Shown here: in pieces, positions 1 to 8,310 of the stretch
Layout of the letters: each line of letters opens with the position of its first letter
Position numbering within the stretch: the stretch's first letter is position 1
Source: Oceanibacterium hippocampi
GTDB taxonomy: Bacteria > Pseudomonadota > Alphaproteobacteria > Sneathiellales > Sneathiellaceae
DNA: 64,000 nt
Reading direction: 5' to 3'
NCBI RefSeq assembly: GCF_900172325.1
Contig: NZ_FWFR01000001.1
Location: 2,124,335-2,188,334 of the forward strand
Notes under the pieces: model-generated
Seen by the model: only the letters and a program-made list of their open reading frames with translations
What the model was told of the DNA's origin: nothing
Database searches by the model: none
Translations under genes and position numbers: made by a program

Positions 1-537
1 GCGCCGGGCCGTTTCGGCAACGCGCATGCGACCGTCGCACCCTACCAGATCTTCCCGAGCGCGGACGGCAGCTTCGCGCTCGCCGTCGGCAACGACCGGC
101 AGTTCGCCATCCTGTGCGGCAAGGTGATCGGCCGGCCGGAACTGGCCGAGGATCCGCGCTTCCTCACCAACCGCAAGCGGGTCGACAACCGGGAGGCGCT
201 GATCCCGATCCTGCGCGAGCATTTCATGACCCGGCCGACCGCCCACTGGATCGCCGCGCTGAAGGCGGCCGGCGTGCCGTCCGGCCAGGTGCGGACGGTG
301 CCCGAGGTCTTCGCCGCGCCCGAGATCGCCGAGCGCGGCCTGACCGCCGAGGTCGCGGACAAGCGGCACGGGACGCTCAGGCTCATGCGGTCGCCGCTGC
401 AACTGCGCGGCACGCCGACGCGGGCGCCTTCCGCGCCGCCCCGCCTCGGCGAGCATACCGACGAGCTGTTGCGCGAGGTGCTGGGCGCCAGCGCGGACGA
501 GATCGCCGAGTGGCGGCGGAACGGCGCCGTTGCCTGA
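1..537 (+). CDS. CaiB/BaiF family CoA-transferase, 3' part (gene enters from the left)
   Basis: The reading frame is open from base 1 and ends at TGA 535-537, so only the last 178 residues are present. The visible part starts with GNAHATVAPYQIF and continues with PSADGSFALAVGNDRQF, a segment typical of family III CoA-transferases (CaiB/BaiF, formyl-CoA and succinyl-CoA transferases). The C-terminal LGEHTDELLREVLG also fits the family. These cytoplasmic enzymes move CoA from one acid to another through an aspartyl-CoA intermediate. The catalytic Asp would lie upstream of the window. It is convergent with mscL and close to a CoA-ester catabolic block, so it may supply an acyl-CoA to that pathway (inference). 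The substrate cannot be told from this fragment. Confidence 0.88.
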   Translation, partial: APGRFGNAHATVAPYQIFPSADGSFALAVGNDRQFAILCGKVIGRPELAEDPRFLTNRKRVDNREALIPILREHFMTRPTAHWIAALKAAGVPSGQVRTVPEVFAAPEIAERGLTAEVADKRHGTLRLMRSPLQLRGTPTRAPSAPPRLGEHTDELLREVLGASADEIAEWRRNGAVA

Positions 538-615
538 GGGCGCCGCCGCCTGATCCGGGCGGGTTCCGGGCGTCACCGCCGCCGGGAGCGCCCGTGGCGC
601 CCCCGGACGGGCGGA

Positions 616-1017
616 TCAGCGCTTGGCGAGAAGGTCGCGGATTTCCTCCAGCAGGACTTCCTGCTTCGGCGGGGCGGCCGGCTCCTTGGGCGCGGCCTCT
701 TCCTTCTTCTTCAGGGTGTTCATCGCCTTGATGATCAGGAACAGGGCCCAGGCGACGATCACGAAGCTGATGACATTGTTGATGAACAGCCCGTAACTGA
801 TTGCCACCTCGGCGATATCGGCGGCCTCGTTCCCCTCTTTCAGGACGATTTTCAGGTTGGAAAAGTCGACCCCGCCGAGCAGCAGGCCGATCGGCGGCAT
901 GAGGACATCGTTCACCAGCGACTTGACGATGGTGCCGAACGCACCGCCGAGAATGAAGCCGACAGCCAGATCGACCACGTTGCCACGCATGGCAAAGTCT
1001 TTGAATTCCTTGAGCAT
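616..1017 (-). CDS. mscL: large-conductance mechanosensitive channel
   Basis: A protein of 133 residues, the usual MscL length. The N-terminus [20 protein letters not shown] is the amphipathic helix followed by TM1. The [18 protein letters not shown] stretch and a second hydrophobic helix near residues 74-95 ([16 protein letters not shown]) complete the two-TM topology. The C-terminal bundle helix ([12 protein letters not shown]) is present after an Ala/Pro/Lys-rich linker. It forms a homopentameric inner-membrane pore that opens under membrane tension and protects the cell from hypo-osmotic shock. It appears monocistronic and has no functional link to its neighbours. Confidence 0.97.
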   Translation of the reverse strand: MLKEFKDFAMRGNVVDLAVGFILGGAFGTIVKSLVNDVLMPPIGLLLGGVDFSNLKIVLKEGNEAADIAEVAISYGLFINNVISFVIVAWALFLIIKAMNTLKKKEEAAPKEPAAPPKQEVLLEEIRDLLAKR

Positions 1018-1186
1018 TCTTGTTTCCCTGTTATTGCGCCAGCCATTGTCGAGCGTCGTGACCGCCCTGTCTATGTCGATAGAAGCAGGTTGCGCCCAGG
1101 CCCGAGCGTAACGCCTTGGCGGGAATACGTCGATGCGCCATGCGCTATCGGTCCGGGCCGGCGTTCCGGGCGGCCGCCTCGCTGTG

Positions 1187-2608
1187 TCAGCGTGCCGGCA
1201 GCGCCCCGAGCACGCCCAGGATCTGGGTGTTGATGTGGGGGATCGCGACCAGGTCGCCGAAATGCCCGCGGGTCAGCGGGCCGATGACCCGGAGCCTGTC
1301 GGACGGCGTGCCCGAGCGGTCGACGGCCCGGCATTCGTCGTCGATATCGACGCCGGCGCCGGACGGATCGGGGCGGATCAGGCCGCGCGCGGCGAGCGCC
1401 GCGATCAGCGGGTTACCGCTGGCGCCGATGTCCGCGTTCGGGCCGGTGCAGTTGACCACGCCCCGGACCCGGAGCGACGAGGCGGCGTCCCCGCCGCGTG
1501 GACGATAGCGGATCGCCAGCTGCCCGCCCTCGGCGTTCACCGCCTCGACCCGGGCGCGCAGGAAGGCGAGCCGGCCGTCCGCCTCGGCGCGGCGCAGGAT
1601 GGCGGCGATCTGGGGCGCGATGCGGAAGCGGTGGACGTCGTAGAAGGCGCGCAGGTGGCGCAGCGTGCGCCGGCGCTCGTGATCGGACAGGTTGCGCCAG
1701 AGGAGCGGCGCGGCGTCCCGGAGGTCGTCGAAGGCCGACTGCCAGCCTTCGCCCCTGGCCTCGAGTTCGGCGATCTCCTCGCGGGCCCGCCGCAGGCTGA
1801 TCCGGGCCCGGTCGGGGATGCCGTGGCGGCGGATGAAGCCCGGCGGCTTGAGCGCCATTTTCGCCAGCCGTTCCGCCGCCGGCGGCAGCACGCCCTGTTC
1901 GCGGGGCCGGAGGCCGCGGCGGGAGATCACCGTGATCCGCGCCCGCCGACCGGAGCGGAGCAGGGTTGCCGCGACGTCCGCCGTGGTCAGCGCGGAGCCG
2001 AGGATCAGGACATCGCCGTCGTCCGGCAGCCGGGCGAGCGCTTCCGCGGCCCAGGGGTCGGCCACGAACCCATCGTGCCGGGCCAGGGCGCGGAACGGGC
2101 CGGGGATCGCCGGCTGCTCGTGCGCGACGGTGAGGAAAACCCGGTCGGCGGCGAAGGCACCGCCGCTCTCGAGGGCGACCCGGTAGCCGTCGCCGGCCGG
2201 GATCACGTCGACCGCCCGGTCGGCGACATGGGCGATCGTCGAACCGGAGGCGTTGCCGGCGGCATGGACGTCGACGAGGTCGCGCATGTAGCGGCCGAAG
2301 CTCGACCGCCGGCAATAGAGCTGGCCGGTTTGCGCGAGCGCATCGGGATCGCCGGCACGCTCGCCAGAGGCGTCGTACCAGCGTCCGAAATGCCCCGGGT
2401 CGTCGCCGAACAGCACCAGGATGTCGATCGGGCCGTTGACCCGGTGGTCCGGGTCGGCGGTCGAATAGGCGAGGCCGCCGCCGACCTGCGGGCGCGGCTC
2501 GACGATCCGGATGTCGAGCGGCACGGCGCTCAGCCGGGCCATGTGGACCGCCAGCGCCGCGCCGCTGAAACCGCCGCCGAGAATGGCGACCGTGGACAAC
2601 GCGCTCAT
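1187..2608 (-). CDS. FAD/NAD(P)-binding protein of the YdhS/NAD_binding_9 type
   Basis: The 473-residue product begins with a Rossmann dinucleotide fold ([20 protein letters not shown]) and has the family's [19 protein letters not shown] segment near residue 40, where FAD ribose and flavin contacts lie. A second GxGxxT/S-like element ([16 protein letters not shown]) sits near residue 200. This fits the FAD-NAD(P)-binding family that includes E. coli YdhS, whose reaction is unknown. It is last in the reverse-strand run CT1-biotin carboxylase-this gene, starting 24 bases after the carboxylase stop, so it is probably co-transcribed. A flavoprotein in a carboxylase operon may oxidise or hydroxylate a pathway intermediate (inference). 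No membrane segment or signal peptide is seen. Confidence 0.8.
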   Translation of the reverse strand: MSALSTVAILGGGFSGAALAVHMARLSAVPLDIRIVEPRPQVGGGLAYSTADPDHRVNGPIDILVLFGDDPGHFGRWYDASGERAGDPDALAQTGQLYCRRSSFGRYMRDLVDVHAAGNASGSTIAHVADRAVDVIPAGDGYRVALESGGAFAADRVFLTVAHEQPAIPGPFRALARHDGFVADPWAAEALARLPDDGDVLILGSALTTADVAATLLRSGRRARITVISRRGLRPREQGVLPPAAERLAKMALKPPGFIRRHGIPDRARISLRRAREEIAELEARGEGWQSAFDDLRDAAPLLWRNLSDHERRRTLRHLRAFYDVHRFRIAPQIAAILRRAEADGRLAFLRARVEAVNAEGGQLAIRYRPRGGDAASSLRVRGVVNCTGPNADIGASGNPLIAALAARGLIRPDPSGAGVDIDDECRAVDRSGTPSDRLRVIGPLTRGHFGDLVAIPHINTQILGVLGALPAR

Positions 2609-2632
2609 GGACGGATGGTCGTTGCCGGCCGG

Positions 2633-3997
2633 TCAGGCCGCCTTTGGTGCCAGCCGGTCGCGATGCTCGTCGACGAAGCCGGTCCAGACCCGCCCCTCCC
2701 GGAACTCGGGATGGTCGAGGGCGGCGATCAGGAAGTCGCGGTTGGTGACGATCCCCTCCACATGCGTCGCCTTCAGGGCCTCGAGCGCGCGCGCGATCGC
2801 CTCGTCCCGGGTCGCCCCCCAGACCACCAGCTTGGCGATCATCGGGTCGTAGAAGGGCGTGATGGCATCGCCCGCCCGGACGCCGGTATCGAAGCGGACA
2901 TGCTCGCCGGTCGGCGTGTCGAAACGGTCGAGCGTGCCGGGGGAGGGCAGGAACATCTTGCGCGGGTTCTCGGCATAGAGCCGGCATTCGATCGCCGCGC
3001 CCTTCTTGGAGACATTGCCGAGTTCGCCGGCCAGGTCCTCGCCCCGGGCGAGCCGGAGCTGGAGCGCCACCAGGTCGACGCCGGTCACCATCTCGGTCAC
3101 CGGATGCTCGACCTGGATGCGGGTGTTCATCTCGAGGAAGAAGAAGTCGCCGCTGTCGGCATCGACGATGAATTCGACCGTGCCGGCGCCCCGGTAGTTC
3201 TGGCTGGCGGCAAGGCTCCGCGCCGCCTCGGCCATCGCCGCGACCTTGTCCGCCGGAAGGCCGGGGGCAGGGCTTTCCTCGATGATCTTCTGGAAGCGCC
3301 GCTGGGTCGAGCAGTCGCGCTCGAACAGGTGGAAGGCCCGCCCGTCGCCGAGACCGAAGACCTGGATCTCGACATGGCGGGCGCGGGCGATGTAGCGCTC
3401 CAGGTAGACGGTGCCGTCGCCGAAGCTCCGGGCCGCCATCGACTGGGTCGATTCGACGACCTTGCGCAACTGCTCGACGCTGTCGACCCGGCGCATGCCG
3501 ATCCCGCCGCCGCCGGCCGAGGCCTTGACGAGCAGCGGATAGCCGGTCGCCTCGGCCTGCGCCTCGAGATCGTCGAGGTCTTCCGGGGCGAGCCGCCGCG
3601 AACCCTTGAGAACCGGCACGCCGGCCGCCTCGGCGAGCGACTTGGCGCGCTCCTTGTCGCCCATCGCCTCGATCGAGGCGGGCTCCGGCCCGACCCAGGT
3701 CAGGCCGCGCTCGGCGACCGCGCGGGCGAAACCGGCATTCTCGGCGAGGAAGCCGTAGCCCGGATGGACGGCATCGGCGCCGAGCTTCTCGGCGGCGTCG
3801 AGGATGGCGGCCTGGTCGAGATAGCTGGCCGCGGCCTGCGCCGGCCCGATGCGCAGCGACGCGTCGGCCGCCGCGACATGGGTGGCCGCTTCGTCGGCGT
3901 CGGAATAGACCGCCGCCGCCTCGATGCCCAGGGAATGTGCCGCGCGAATGACGCGGCAGGCGATTTCGCCACGATTGGCGATCAGTACCCGCTTCAT
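2633..3997 (-). CDS. biotin carboxylase subunit of an acyl-CoA carboxylase
   Basis: At 454 residues this is a biotin carboxylase alone, without the carrier domain that ends PccA/MccA-type alpha subunits. The N-terminal domain opens KRVLIANRGEIACRVIRAA. The ATP-grasp glycine loop ASAGGGGIGM is near residues 159-168. The active-site stretch EMNTRIQVEHPVTE is near 289-302, with its catalytic Glu and Arg, and a biotin-carboxylase C domain follows. It carboxylates the biotin carrier using ATP and bicarbonate. The natural partners are the separate 73-residue carrier at 7263-7484 and one or both carboxyltransferases. It starts 10 bases downstream of the CT1 stop. It could be called accC-like, but the context is catabolic, so no symbol is given. 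Confidence 0.95.
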   Translation of the reverse strand: MKRVLIANRGEIACRVIRAAHSLGIEAAAVYSDADEAATHVAAADASLRIGPAQAAASYLDQAAILDAAEKLGADAVHPGYGFLAENAGFARAVAERGLTWVGPEPASIEAMGDKERAKSLAEAAGVPVLKGSRRLAPEDLDDLEAQAEATGYPLLVKASAGGGGIGMRRVDSVEQLRKVVESTQSMAARSFGDGTVYLERYIARARHVEIQVFGLGDGRAFHLFERDCSTQRRFQKIIEESPAPGLPADKVAAMAEAARSLAASQNYRGAGTVEFIVDADSGDFFFLEMNTRIQVEHPVTEMVTGVDLVALQLRLARGEDLAGELGNVSKKGAAIECRLYAENPRKMFLPSPGTLDRFDTPTGEHVRFDTGVRAGDAITPFYDPMIAKLVVWGATRDEAIARALEALKATHVEGIVTNRDFLIAALDHPEFREGRVWTGFVDEHRDRLAPKAA

Positions 3998-4007
3998 GAT
4001 GTCCCCC

Positions 4008-5564
4008 TCAGAGCCGGATCGTACGGGCGCGGACGCCGAGCTGTTCGGGCAGGACCCGCCAGGCGTCGTCGAGCCAGTTGTTCAGGATCGTGCGCGTCTC
4101 GCGCGGATCGATGATGTCGGGCACGCGGAACCGCTCGGCGGTCAGGAACGGCGATTCGAGATGGTCGAAATGCTGCTCGATCTCGGCCAGCCGGACCTTG
4201 CGCTCCTCCGGCGGCAGATCCGCCAGTTCGGCCCGGAAGGCGGCCTCGACGCCGCCGCTGATCGGGATCGAACCCCAGCGCGCCGAGGGCCAGGCGAAAT
4301 GCAGGTTGATGTCCTGCAGCCGGCCGTAGGCGGAGCCGGCGAGGCCGTAGAGCCGGCGGATCACCACCGCGCACCACGGCACCGTGCTCTGCTCGATCGC
4401 CGAGACGACACGTACCGAGCCCTTCACCGTGCCCATCCGCTCGGCGTCGGGGCCGACGATGGTGCCCGGCTGGTCGACGAAGTTGATGATCGGCAGGTGG
4501 AAGGTGTCGCAGATGTCGATGAAGCTTTCCATCTTCTCCGCCGCCGCCCGCGTCAGGCCGCCGCCGTAATGCATCGGGTCGTTGGCGATCACGCCGACAG
4601 GCCGGCCGCCCATGCGGGCCAGGCAGGTCACGACCGAGCGGCCGTAAAGCGGCGCGATCTCGAAGACCGAGCCCTTGTCCATGACCAGTTCGAGAATGCG
4701 GCGGGACTTGTAGATCTTGCGCCGCTCGCGCGGGATGATCGACAGGAGTTCCTCCTCGCGGCGGTCCTTCGGGTCGTCGCATTCCACGACCGGCGGCATC
4801 TCGTAGACGCTCGACGGCATGTAGGAGAGGAAGCGCTTGACCTGCTCGATCGCATCCTCCTCGGTCGCGGCCTCGTTGTTGATGACGCCCGATTCGCGGG
4901 TGTGGATGCGCGAGCCGCCGAGCGCTTCCTTGTCGACCGGCTTGCCCATCGCGCGCTCGACCACCGGCGGGCCGCCGGCGAAGACCTGCGAGGTGCCCTT
5001 GACCATGACCGAGAAATGCGCGCAGGCCGCTTTCAGGGCGCCAAGACCGGCGCAGGGGCCCATCGCCATCGCGGCAATCGGGATATAGCCGAGCATGCCG
5101 GCCATCTTCCAGGTCGGGTAGCCGGGGATCTTGGTCGAGCCCTGCTGCTCGAGCAGCCGGACGCTGCCGCCGGCACTCTCGACCACGCGGACCAGCGGCA
5201 TGCGCATCTCGAGCGCGTAATTCTCCGCGTAGATCCATTTCTCCGAGATCGTCGCTTCCGACGAACCGCCGCGAATCGTGTAATCGTCGCCGCCGATCGA
5301 GACCTTGCGGCCGTTGATAAGGGCCGTGCCGATGACCGCGTTGGCCGGCCGAACGGATTTCAGTTTCTTGTTCTCGTCGTAGCTCGCCTTGCCCGACAGG
5401 ATGCCGAATTCGTTGAACGAACCGGGATCGGCCAGCTTGTCGATCCGTTCGCGTACGGTTTGCCGGCCATTGGCATGCTGGCGGGCGACGGCTTCCGGCC
5501 CGCCGAGCTGCATGGCGAATTCACGGCGGCGCGCGATCTCTTTGATTTCTTCCGACCAGCTCAC
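4008..5564 (-). CDS. acyl-CoA carboxylase carboxyltransferase (PccB-like) subunit, CT1
   Basis: The product has 518 residues, the usual PccB/MmdA length, with N- and C-terminal crotonase-like carboxyltransferase halves. The N-half oxyanion region reads VESAGGSVRL near residues 128-137. The C-half counterpart is DQPGTIVGPDAERMG. It transfers CO2 from carboxybiotin to an acyl-CoA. I chose the GTG at 5564 because AAGGAGG lies just upstream with good spacing. The frame stays open for 20 more codons, but that stretch covers the promoter/operator region and does not resemble the family. It is divergent from a second full-length CT gene at 5683; the two proteins are clearly different paralogues. Whether they form mixed hexamers or serve two substrates is unknown. 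Confidence 0.94.
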   Translation of the reverse strand: MSWSEEIKEIARRREFAMQLGGPEAVARQHANGRQTVRERIDKLADPGSFNEFGILSGKASYDENKKLKSVRPANAVIGTALINGRKVSIGGDDYTIRGGSSEATISEKWIYAENYALEMRMPLVRVVESAGGSVRLLEQQGSTKIPGYPTWKMAGMLGYIPIAAMAMGPCAGLGALKAACAHFSVMVKGTSQVFAGGPPVVERAMGKPVDKEALGGSRIHTRESGVINNEAATEEDAIEQVKRFLSYMPSSVYEMPPVVECDDPKDRREEELLSIIPRERRKIYKSRRILELVMDKGSVFEIAPLYGRSVVTCLARMGGRPVGVIANDPMHYGGGLTRAAAEKMESFIDICDTFHLPIINFVDQPGTIVGPDAERMGTVKGSVRVVSAIEQSTVPWCAVVIRRLYGLAGSAYGRLQDINLHFAWPSARWGSIPISGGVEAAFRAELADLPPEERKVRLAEIEQHFDHLESPFLTAERFRVPDIIDPRETRTILNNWLDDAWRVLPEQLGVRARTIRL

Positions 5565-5613
5565 AGGCGTCCTCCTTGGCGATTGCTTTGGATTCGGTTT
5601 AGCGAAAATGACG

Positions 5614-5625
5614 ATTGTTGACAAT
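5614..5625. promoter_or_regulatory. proposed GntR operator, site A (ATTGTTGACAAT)
   Basis: A perfect 12-base palindrome with arms ATTGT/ACAAT around a 2-base centre, between the divergent carboxyltransferase genes. The plus strand contains TTGACA and the minus strand TTGTCA, so the site could overlap -35 boxes in both directions. On the minus strand, TTGTCA is followed after 16 bases by CTAAAC. The 17-mer TGTTGACAATGTGAATG (5616-5632) recurs exactly at site C on the opposite strand. The TTGT-N2-ACAA form fits FCD-type GntR operators in general. Assignment to the GntR gene at 7516 is inference. Confidence 0.6.
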
Positions 5626-5682
5626 GTGAATGATGGTATAGCCTATGGGGACAGGAAAAAACGGAAATCGGGGAAACGAACC

Positions 5683-7218
5683 ATGTCGGCCTACGAAAAG
5701 ATTCTCGCCGAGCATGAGAAGCAGAAAGCCAAGGCGCTGGGGATGGGCGGCGAGAAGAAACTCGCGGCCCGTCGCGAGGCGGGGCGGCTGAACGCGCGGG
5801 AACGGATCGATGTGATCTTCGACGAAGGCACCTTCGTCGAGACCGGAATGTTCGTGACCTCGCACCGGCCGGAAGCCCGGGATCGCTCGCCGGCCGACGG
5901 CAAGGTCACCGGCTTCGGCAAGATCGACGGCCGGATGGCGGGAATCGTTTCCTGCGACCTGACGGTCCTTGGCGCCTCGTCGAGCCTCAACAACGTCAAG
6001 AAGATGGGGCATATGCGGCGGACCGCGATCCGCAACGGCATGCCGCTGATCTTCCTCAACGAGACCTCGGGCGCGCGCATCCCCGATACCATGGGCGCCC
6101 AGGGGACCGGTGCGCTCGGCCAGGATCCGACGCAGTTCCTGCGCGATCGCGAGATTCCCTACGTTTCCGCCTGCCTCGGGCCGAGCTTCGGGACCGGCAC
6201 CTGGTTCACCATGCTGTCGGACTTCGTGGTCATGCGGAAGGGCGCCTGCCTGGCGGTATCCAGCCCGCGGGTCACCTCGCTGGCGATCAAGGAATCGGTC
6301 GATCCGGAGGAACTCGGCGGCTGGCGCCTGCATACCGAGAAGACCGGCATCGTCGATTACGCGGTGGATACCGACGAGGAGGCGCTCGAACTCGTCCGCA
6401 AGTTCCTCTCCTACCTGCCGTCGCATTGCGACGAGCTGCCGCCCGAGGCCGAGCCCCGGGAAGCCGGCGCCGATCCGGAGAAGATCCTCGAGATCGTGCC
6501 GCCGGAGCGCCAGAAGGTCTACGACGTGCGCAAGCTGATCGCCGCGATCGCCGACAAGGACAGCGTCTTCGAACTCAAGCCCAAGTTCGGCAAGGTCGCG
6601 ACCACGGCCTTCGCCCGGATGAACGGCAAGGTGGTCGGCTTTGTCGCGACCAATCCGATGTTCAAGGCCGGCGCGCTGGACCCGGACGGCTGCGACAAGA
6701 TCATCAGCTTCCTGGTGATGTGCGACAGTTTCCACATCCCGGTGCTGATCCTGACCGACACCCCCGGCTTCCTGATCGGCATCGAGGGCGAGCGTCGCAA
6801 GGCGCCCGGCAAGATCATGAACTTCATGACCGCGCTGCAGATGTGCACGGTGCCGAAGATATCCATCGTGACGCGGAAATCGTACGGTCAGGCCTATCTG
6901 AACATGGGCGGCTCGCGCAATTCCGACGAGATGGGCGCCTGGCCGACCGCCGATGTCGGCTTCATGGACCCGAATATCGGCGTCAACGTCGTCTACGGCG
7001 TCACCGCCGAGAGCGATCCGCAGAAGTTCGAGGAACTGAAGGCGGAGATCACCCGCGATTCCTCCGCCTATGATCTGGCGGCCATCTACTCGGCGCAGAC
7101 GGTTCTCGATCCGCGTGAAACTCGCGACTGGCTTCTCGACATGCTTGAGGTACATTCTCGCGGCCGCAGCCGCGGCTTCTCTAAGCGGCGCCTCGCGTCG
7201 TGGCCGACCACCTTCTGA
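5683..7218 (+). CDS. acyl-CoA carboxylase carboxyltransferase (PccB-like) subunit, CT2
   Basis: The 511-residue product starts at MSAYEKILAEHEKQKAKALG. A longer upstream frame exists but runs through the promoter region and into CT1. The N-half active region is LNETSGARIPDTMGA near residues 125-139 and the C-half one is LTDTPGFLIGIEGERRKAPG, both typical of propionyl-/methylmalonyl-CoA carboxyltransferases. The ending, with WPTTF, is also family-like. It probably works with the biotin carboxylase encoded divergently and with the carrier that starts 44 bases downstream. Two distinct beta subunits in one carboxylase are known from mycobacterial long-chain acyl-CoA carboxylase, so a mixed complex is possible. 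The acyl-CoA substrate cannot be read from sequence. Confidence 0.94.
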   Translation: MSAYEKILAEHEKQKAKALGMGGEKKLAARREAGRLNARERIDVIFDEGTFVETGMFVTSHRPEARDRSPADGKVTGFGKIDGRMAGIVSCDLTVLGASSSLNNVKKMGHMRRTAIRNGMPLIFLNETSGARIPDTMGAQGTGALGQDPTQFLRDREIPYVSACLGPSFGTGTWFTMLSDFVVMRKGACLAVSSPRVTSLAIKESVDPEELGGWRLHTEKTGIVDYAVDTDEEALELVRKFLSYLPSHCDELPPEAEPREAGADPEKILEIVPPERQKVYDVRKLIAAIADKDSVFELKPKFGKVATTAFARMNGKVVGFVATNPMFKAGALDPDGCDKIISFLVMCDSFHIPVLILTDTPGFLIGIEGERRKAPGKIMNFMTALQMCTVPKISIVTRKSYGQAYLNMGGSRNSDEMGAWPTADVGFMDPNIGVNVVYGVTAESDPQKFEELKAEITRDSSAYDLAAIYSAQTVLDPRETRDWLLDMLEVHSRGRSRGFSKRRLASWPTTF

Positions 7219-7262
7219 TTATCACAACCGTAGCTTGAAGACTTGAAGAGGAATAGTTCACT

Positions 7263-7484
7263 ATGGCAGACATCAAGATTGAATCCGAGATCACCGGCAC
7301 CGTCTGGAAGATCGAGACCGCGGTCGGCAACCGCGTCGCCGAAGACGACGTTCTGATGATCCTCGAATCGATGAAGATGGAGATCCCGGTCCTGGCCACC
7401 GACGCAGGCGTCGTCAAGTCGATCGAAGTCGAGGAAGGGGCGAATATCGCCGAGGGTCAGAGCCTGGTCATACTGGAGGGGTAG
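7263..7484 (+). CDS. stand-alone biotin carboxyl carrier protein
   Basis: Only 73 residues: a single biotinyl domain without the Pro/Ala-rich N-terminus of AccB. The biotinylation motif is ESMKMEI with target Lys38, centred in the hammerhead fold. The partner glycine lies in SEITGTVWKIE near residue 12. GAGGAA lies about 12 bases before the ATG. It carries CO2 on biotin between the biotin carboxylase (2633-3997) and the carboxyltransferases. It follows CT2 by 44 bases and precedes the regulator gene, so the carboxylase core is split over two divergent transcripts. Free carriers of this size occur in some acyl-CoA carboxylases and in biotin-dependent decarboxylases. Confidence 0.93.
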   Translation: MADIKIESEITGTVWKIETAVGNRVAEDDVLMILESMKMEIPVLATDAGVVKSIEVEEGANIAEGQSLVILEG

Positions 7485-7503
7485 CGGCTCGAGGGAGCCG
7501 TTT
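7485..7503 (+). terminator. possible weak terminator or attenuator after the carrier gene
   Basis: CGGCTC and GAGCCG form a 6-bp stem around GAGG directly after the stop codon, followed by only three T. This is too weak for a firm call. It could lower read-through into the regulator gene. Confidence 0.28.
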
Positions 7504-7515
7504 CCGGGGTGCTGA

Positions 7516-8244
7516 ATGCCGATAACCGAAACGGAGCCCAGACGGAACTTCCTGGCTGCCATTCGCCCGCCGGGCGGAAGCGAGACCTGGTCGCTCGGCG
7601 AGCAGATCGCCTCGCAACTGGCCGACATGATCGTCAAGGGCGAGTACAAGCCGGGAGCCCGTGTTCACGAGGTAGCGGTGTCGTCGCGGTTCCAGGTGAG
7701 CCGCGGCCCCGTCCGCGAAGCCCTTCGTCTGCTCGAGAAGGAGGGCCTGATCACCATCCTGCCGCGGCGCGGCGCGGTGGTGACCAAGCTGTCCATCGAC
7801 GAGGTGCGCGACGTTTTCGCGATACGTTCGGTCCTGTTCGGCCTGGCGGCAAGCCGGGTGGCCGAACTGCAGGACCCGCAGGTGTTGCGTGAACTGAAGC
7901 AGGGGGTCGCGCGGGTCAACAAGCTGGCGAAGACGAAGAATGTCGACCTCGACGAATATGTCGGCGCGGTGCAGGAGCTGAGCTTCGTGTTCAGTGCCGG
8001 CTCGGGCAGTTCGCACCTGTCGAACATGGTCTATTCGCTGTTCCGCCAGACCTTGCGCTATTCCCGTCTCGGCCTGTCGTCTCGCGAACGCCGGCTGACG
8101 TCCGCCGCCAACTGGTCCCGCCTGCTCGATACGGTCCTTGCCGGCGATGTGGTCCAGGCCGAGATCCTCGGCCGGAAGCAGATCAGCGATTCCGGCGCGG
8201 AGGCCATGCGGCGGCTGCGCGAAGCGGAAGAAGAAAAGCCCTAG
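7516..8244 (+). CDS. GntR-family transcriptional regulator, FCD (FadR) type with an altered metal site
   Basis: A 242-residue protein with an N-terminal winged helix-turn-helix at about residues 25-95 (GEQIASQLADMIVKGEYKPG, then SRGPVREALRLLEKEGLI), followed by an all-helical FCD-like effector domain. Usual FCD domains bind a metal through one Asp and three His. Here the positions that normally carry FH and EH read LSFVF and NWSRLL, and the whole protein has only two His. Metal binding is therefore doubtful and effector sensing may differ. It lies between the carboxylase and biotin-transport genes. It is the only GntR gene in the window, so it is the best candidate to bind the four ATTGTTGACAAT-like palindromes nearby. 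Confidence 0.92.
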   Translation: MPITETEPRRNFLAAIRPPGGSETWSLGEQIASQLADMIVKGEYKPGARVHEVAVSSRFQVSRGPVREALRLLEKEGLITILPRRGAVVTKLSIDEVRDVFAIRSVLFGLAASRVAELQDPQVLRELKQGVARVNKLAKTKNVDLDEYVGAVQELSFVFSAGSGSSHLSNMVYSLFRQTLRYSRLGLSSRERRLTSAANWSRLLDTVLAGDVVQAEILGRKQISDSGAEAMRRLREAEEEKP

Positions 8245-8277
8245 CCCGTCTGTCCGACCTCATTGTTCAACCGATTT

Positions 8278-8298
8278 CGGGCGGCTGTCCGCCGCCCG
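8278..8298 (+). other. 8-bp perfect hairpin abutting the bioY ribosome-binding site
   Basis: CGGGCGGC and GCCGCCCG pair perfectly around a 5-base loop (TGTCC). The stem ends two bases before AGGA (8300-8303), the likely Shine-Dalgarno sequence of bioY. No T-run follows, so it is not a classic terminator. It could control access to the ribosome-binding site or protect the mRNA end. No BioR-type TTATmkATAA site was noticed here. Confidence 0.5.
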
Positions 8299-8310
8299 CA
8301 GGAAACCGCC

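Noticed and set aside
1133-4114. A 993-residue open frame on the plus strand
   Set aside because: It is antisense to the flavoprotein and biotin carboxylase genes, which have clear domains. Its composition is typical of a shadow frame in GC-rich DNA.
5565-5624. Twenty extra N-terminal codons for CT1
   Set aside because: The GTG at 5564 has a perfect AAGGAGG upstream. The extra residues are not family-like and would place the proposed operator inside the gene.
5389-5682. N-terminal extension of CT2
   Set aside because: The extension runs through the CT1 gene and the control region. The family begins at MSAYEKILAE.
8263-8310. TTG start 16 codons upstream for bioY
   Set aside because: There is no ribosome-binding site, and the hairpin would lie inside the gene. 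The ATG at 8311 fits the family start.
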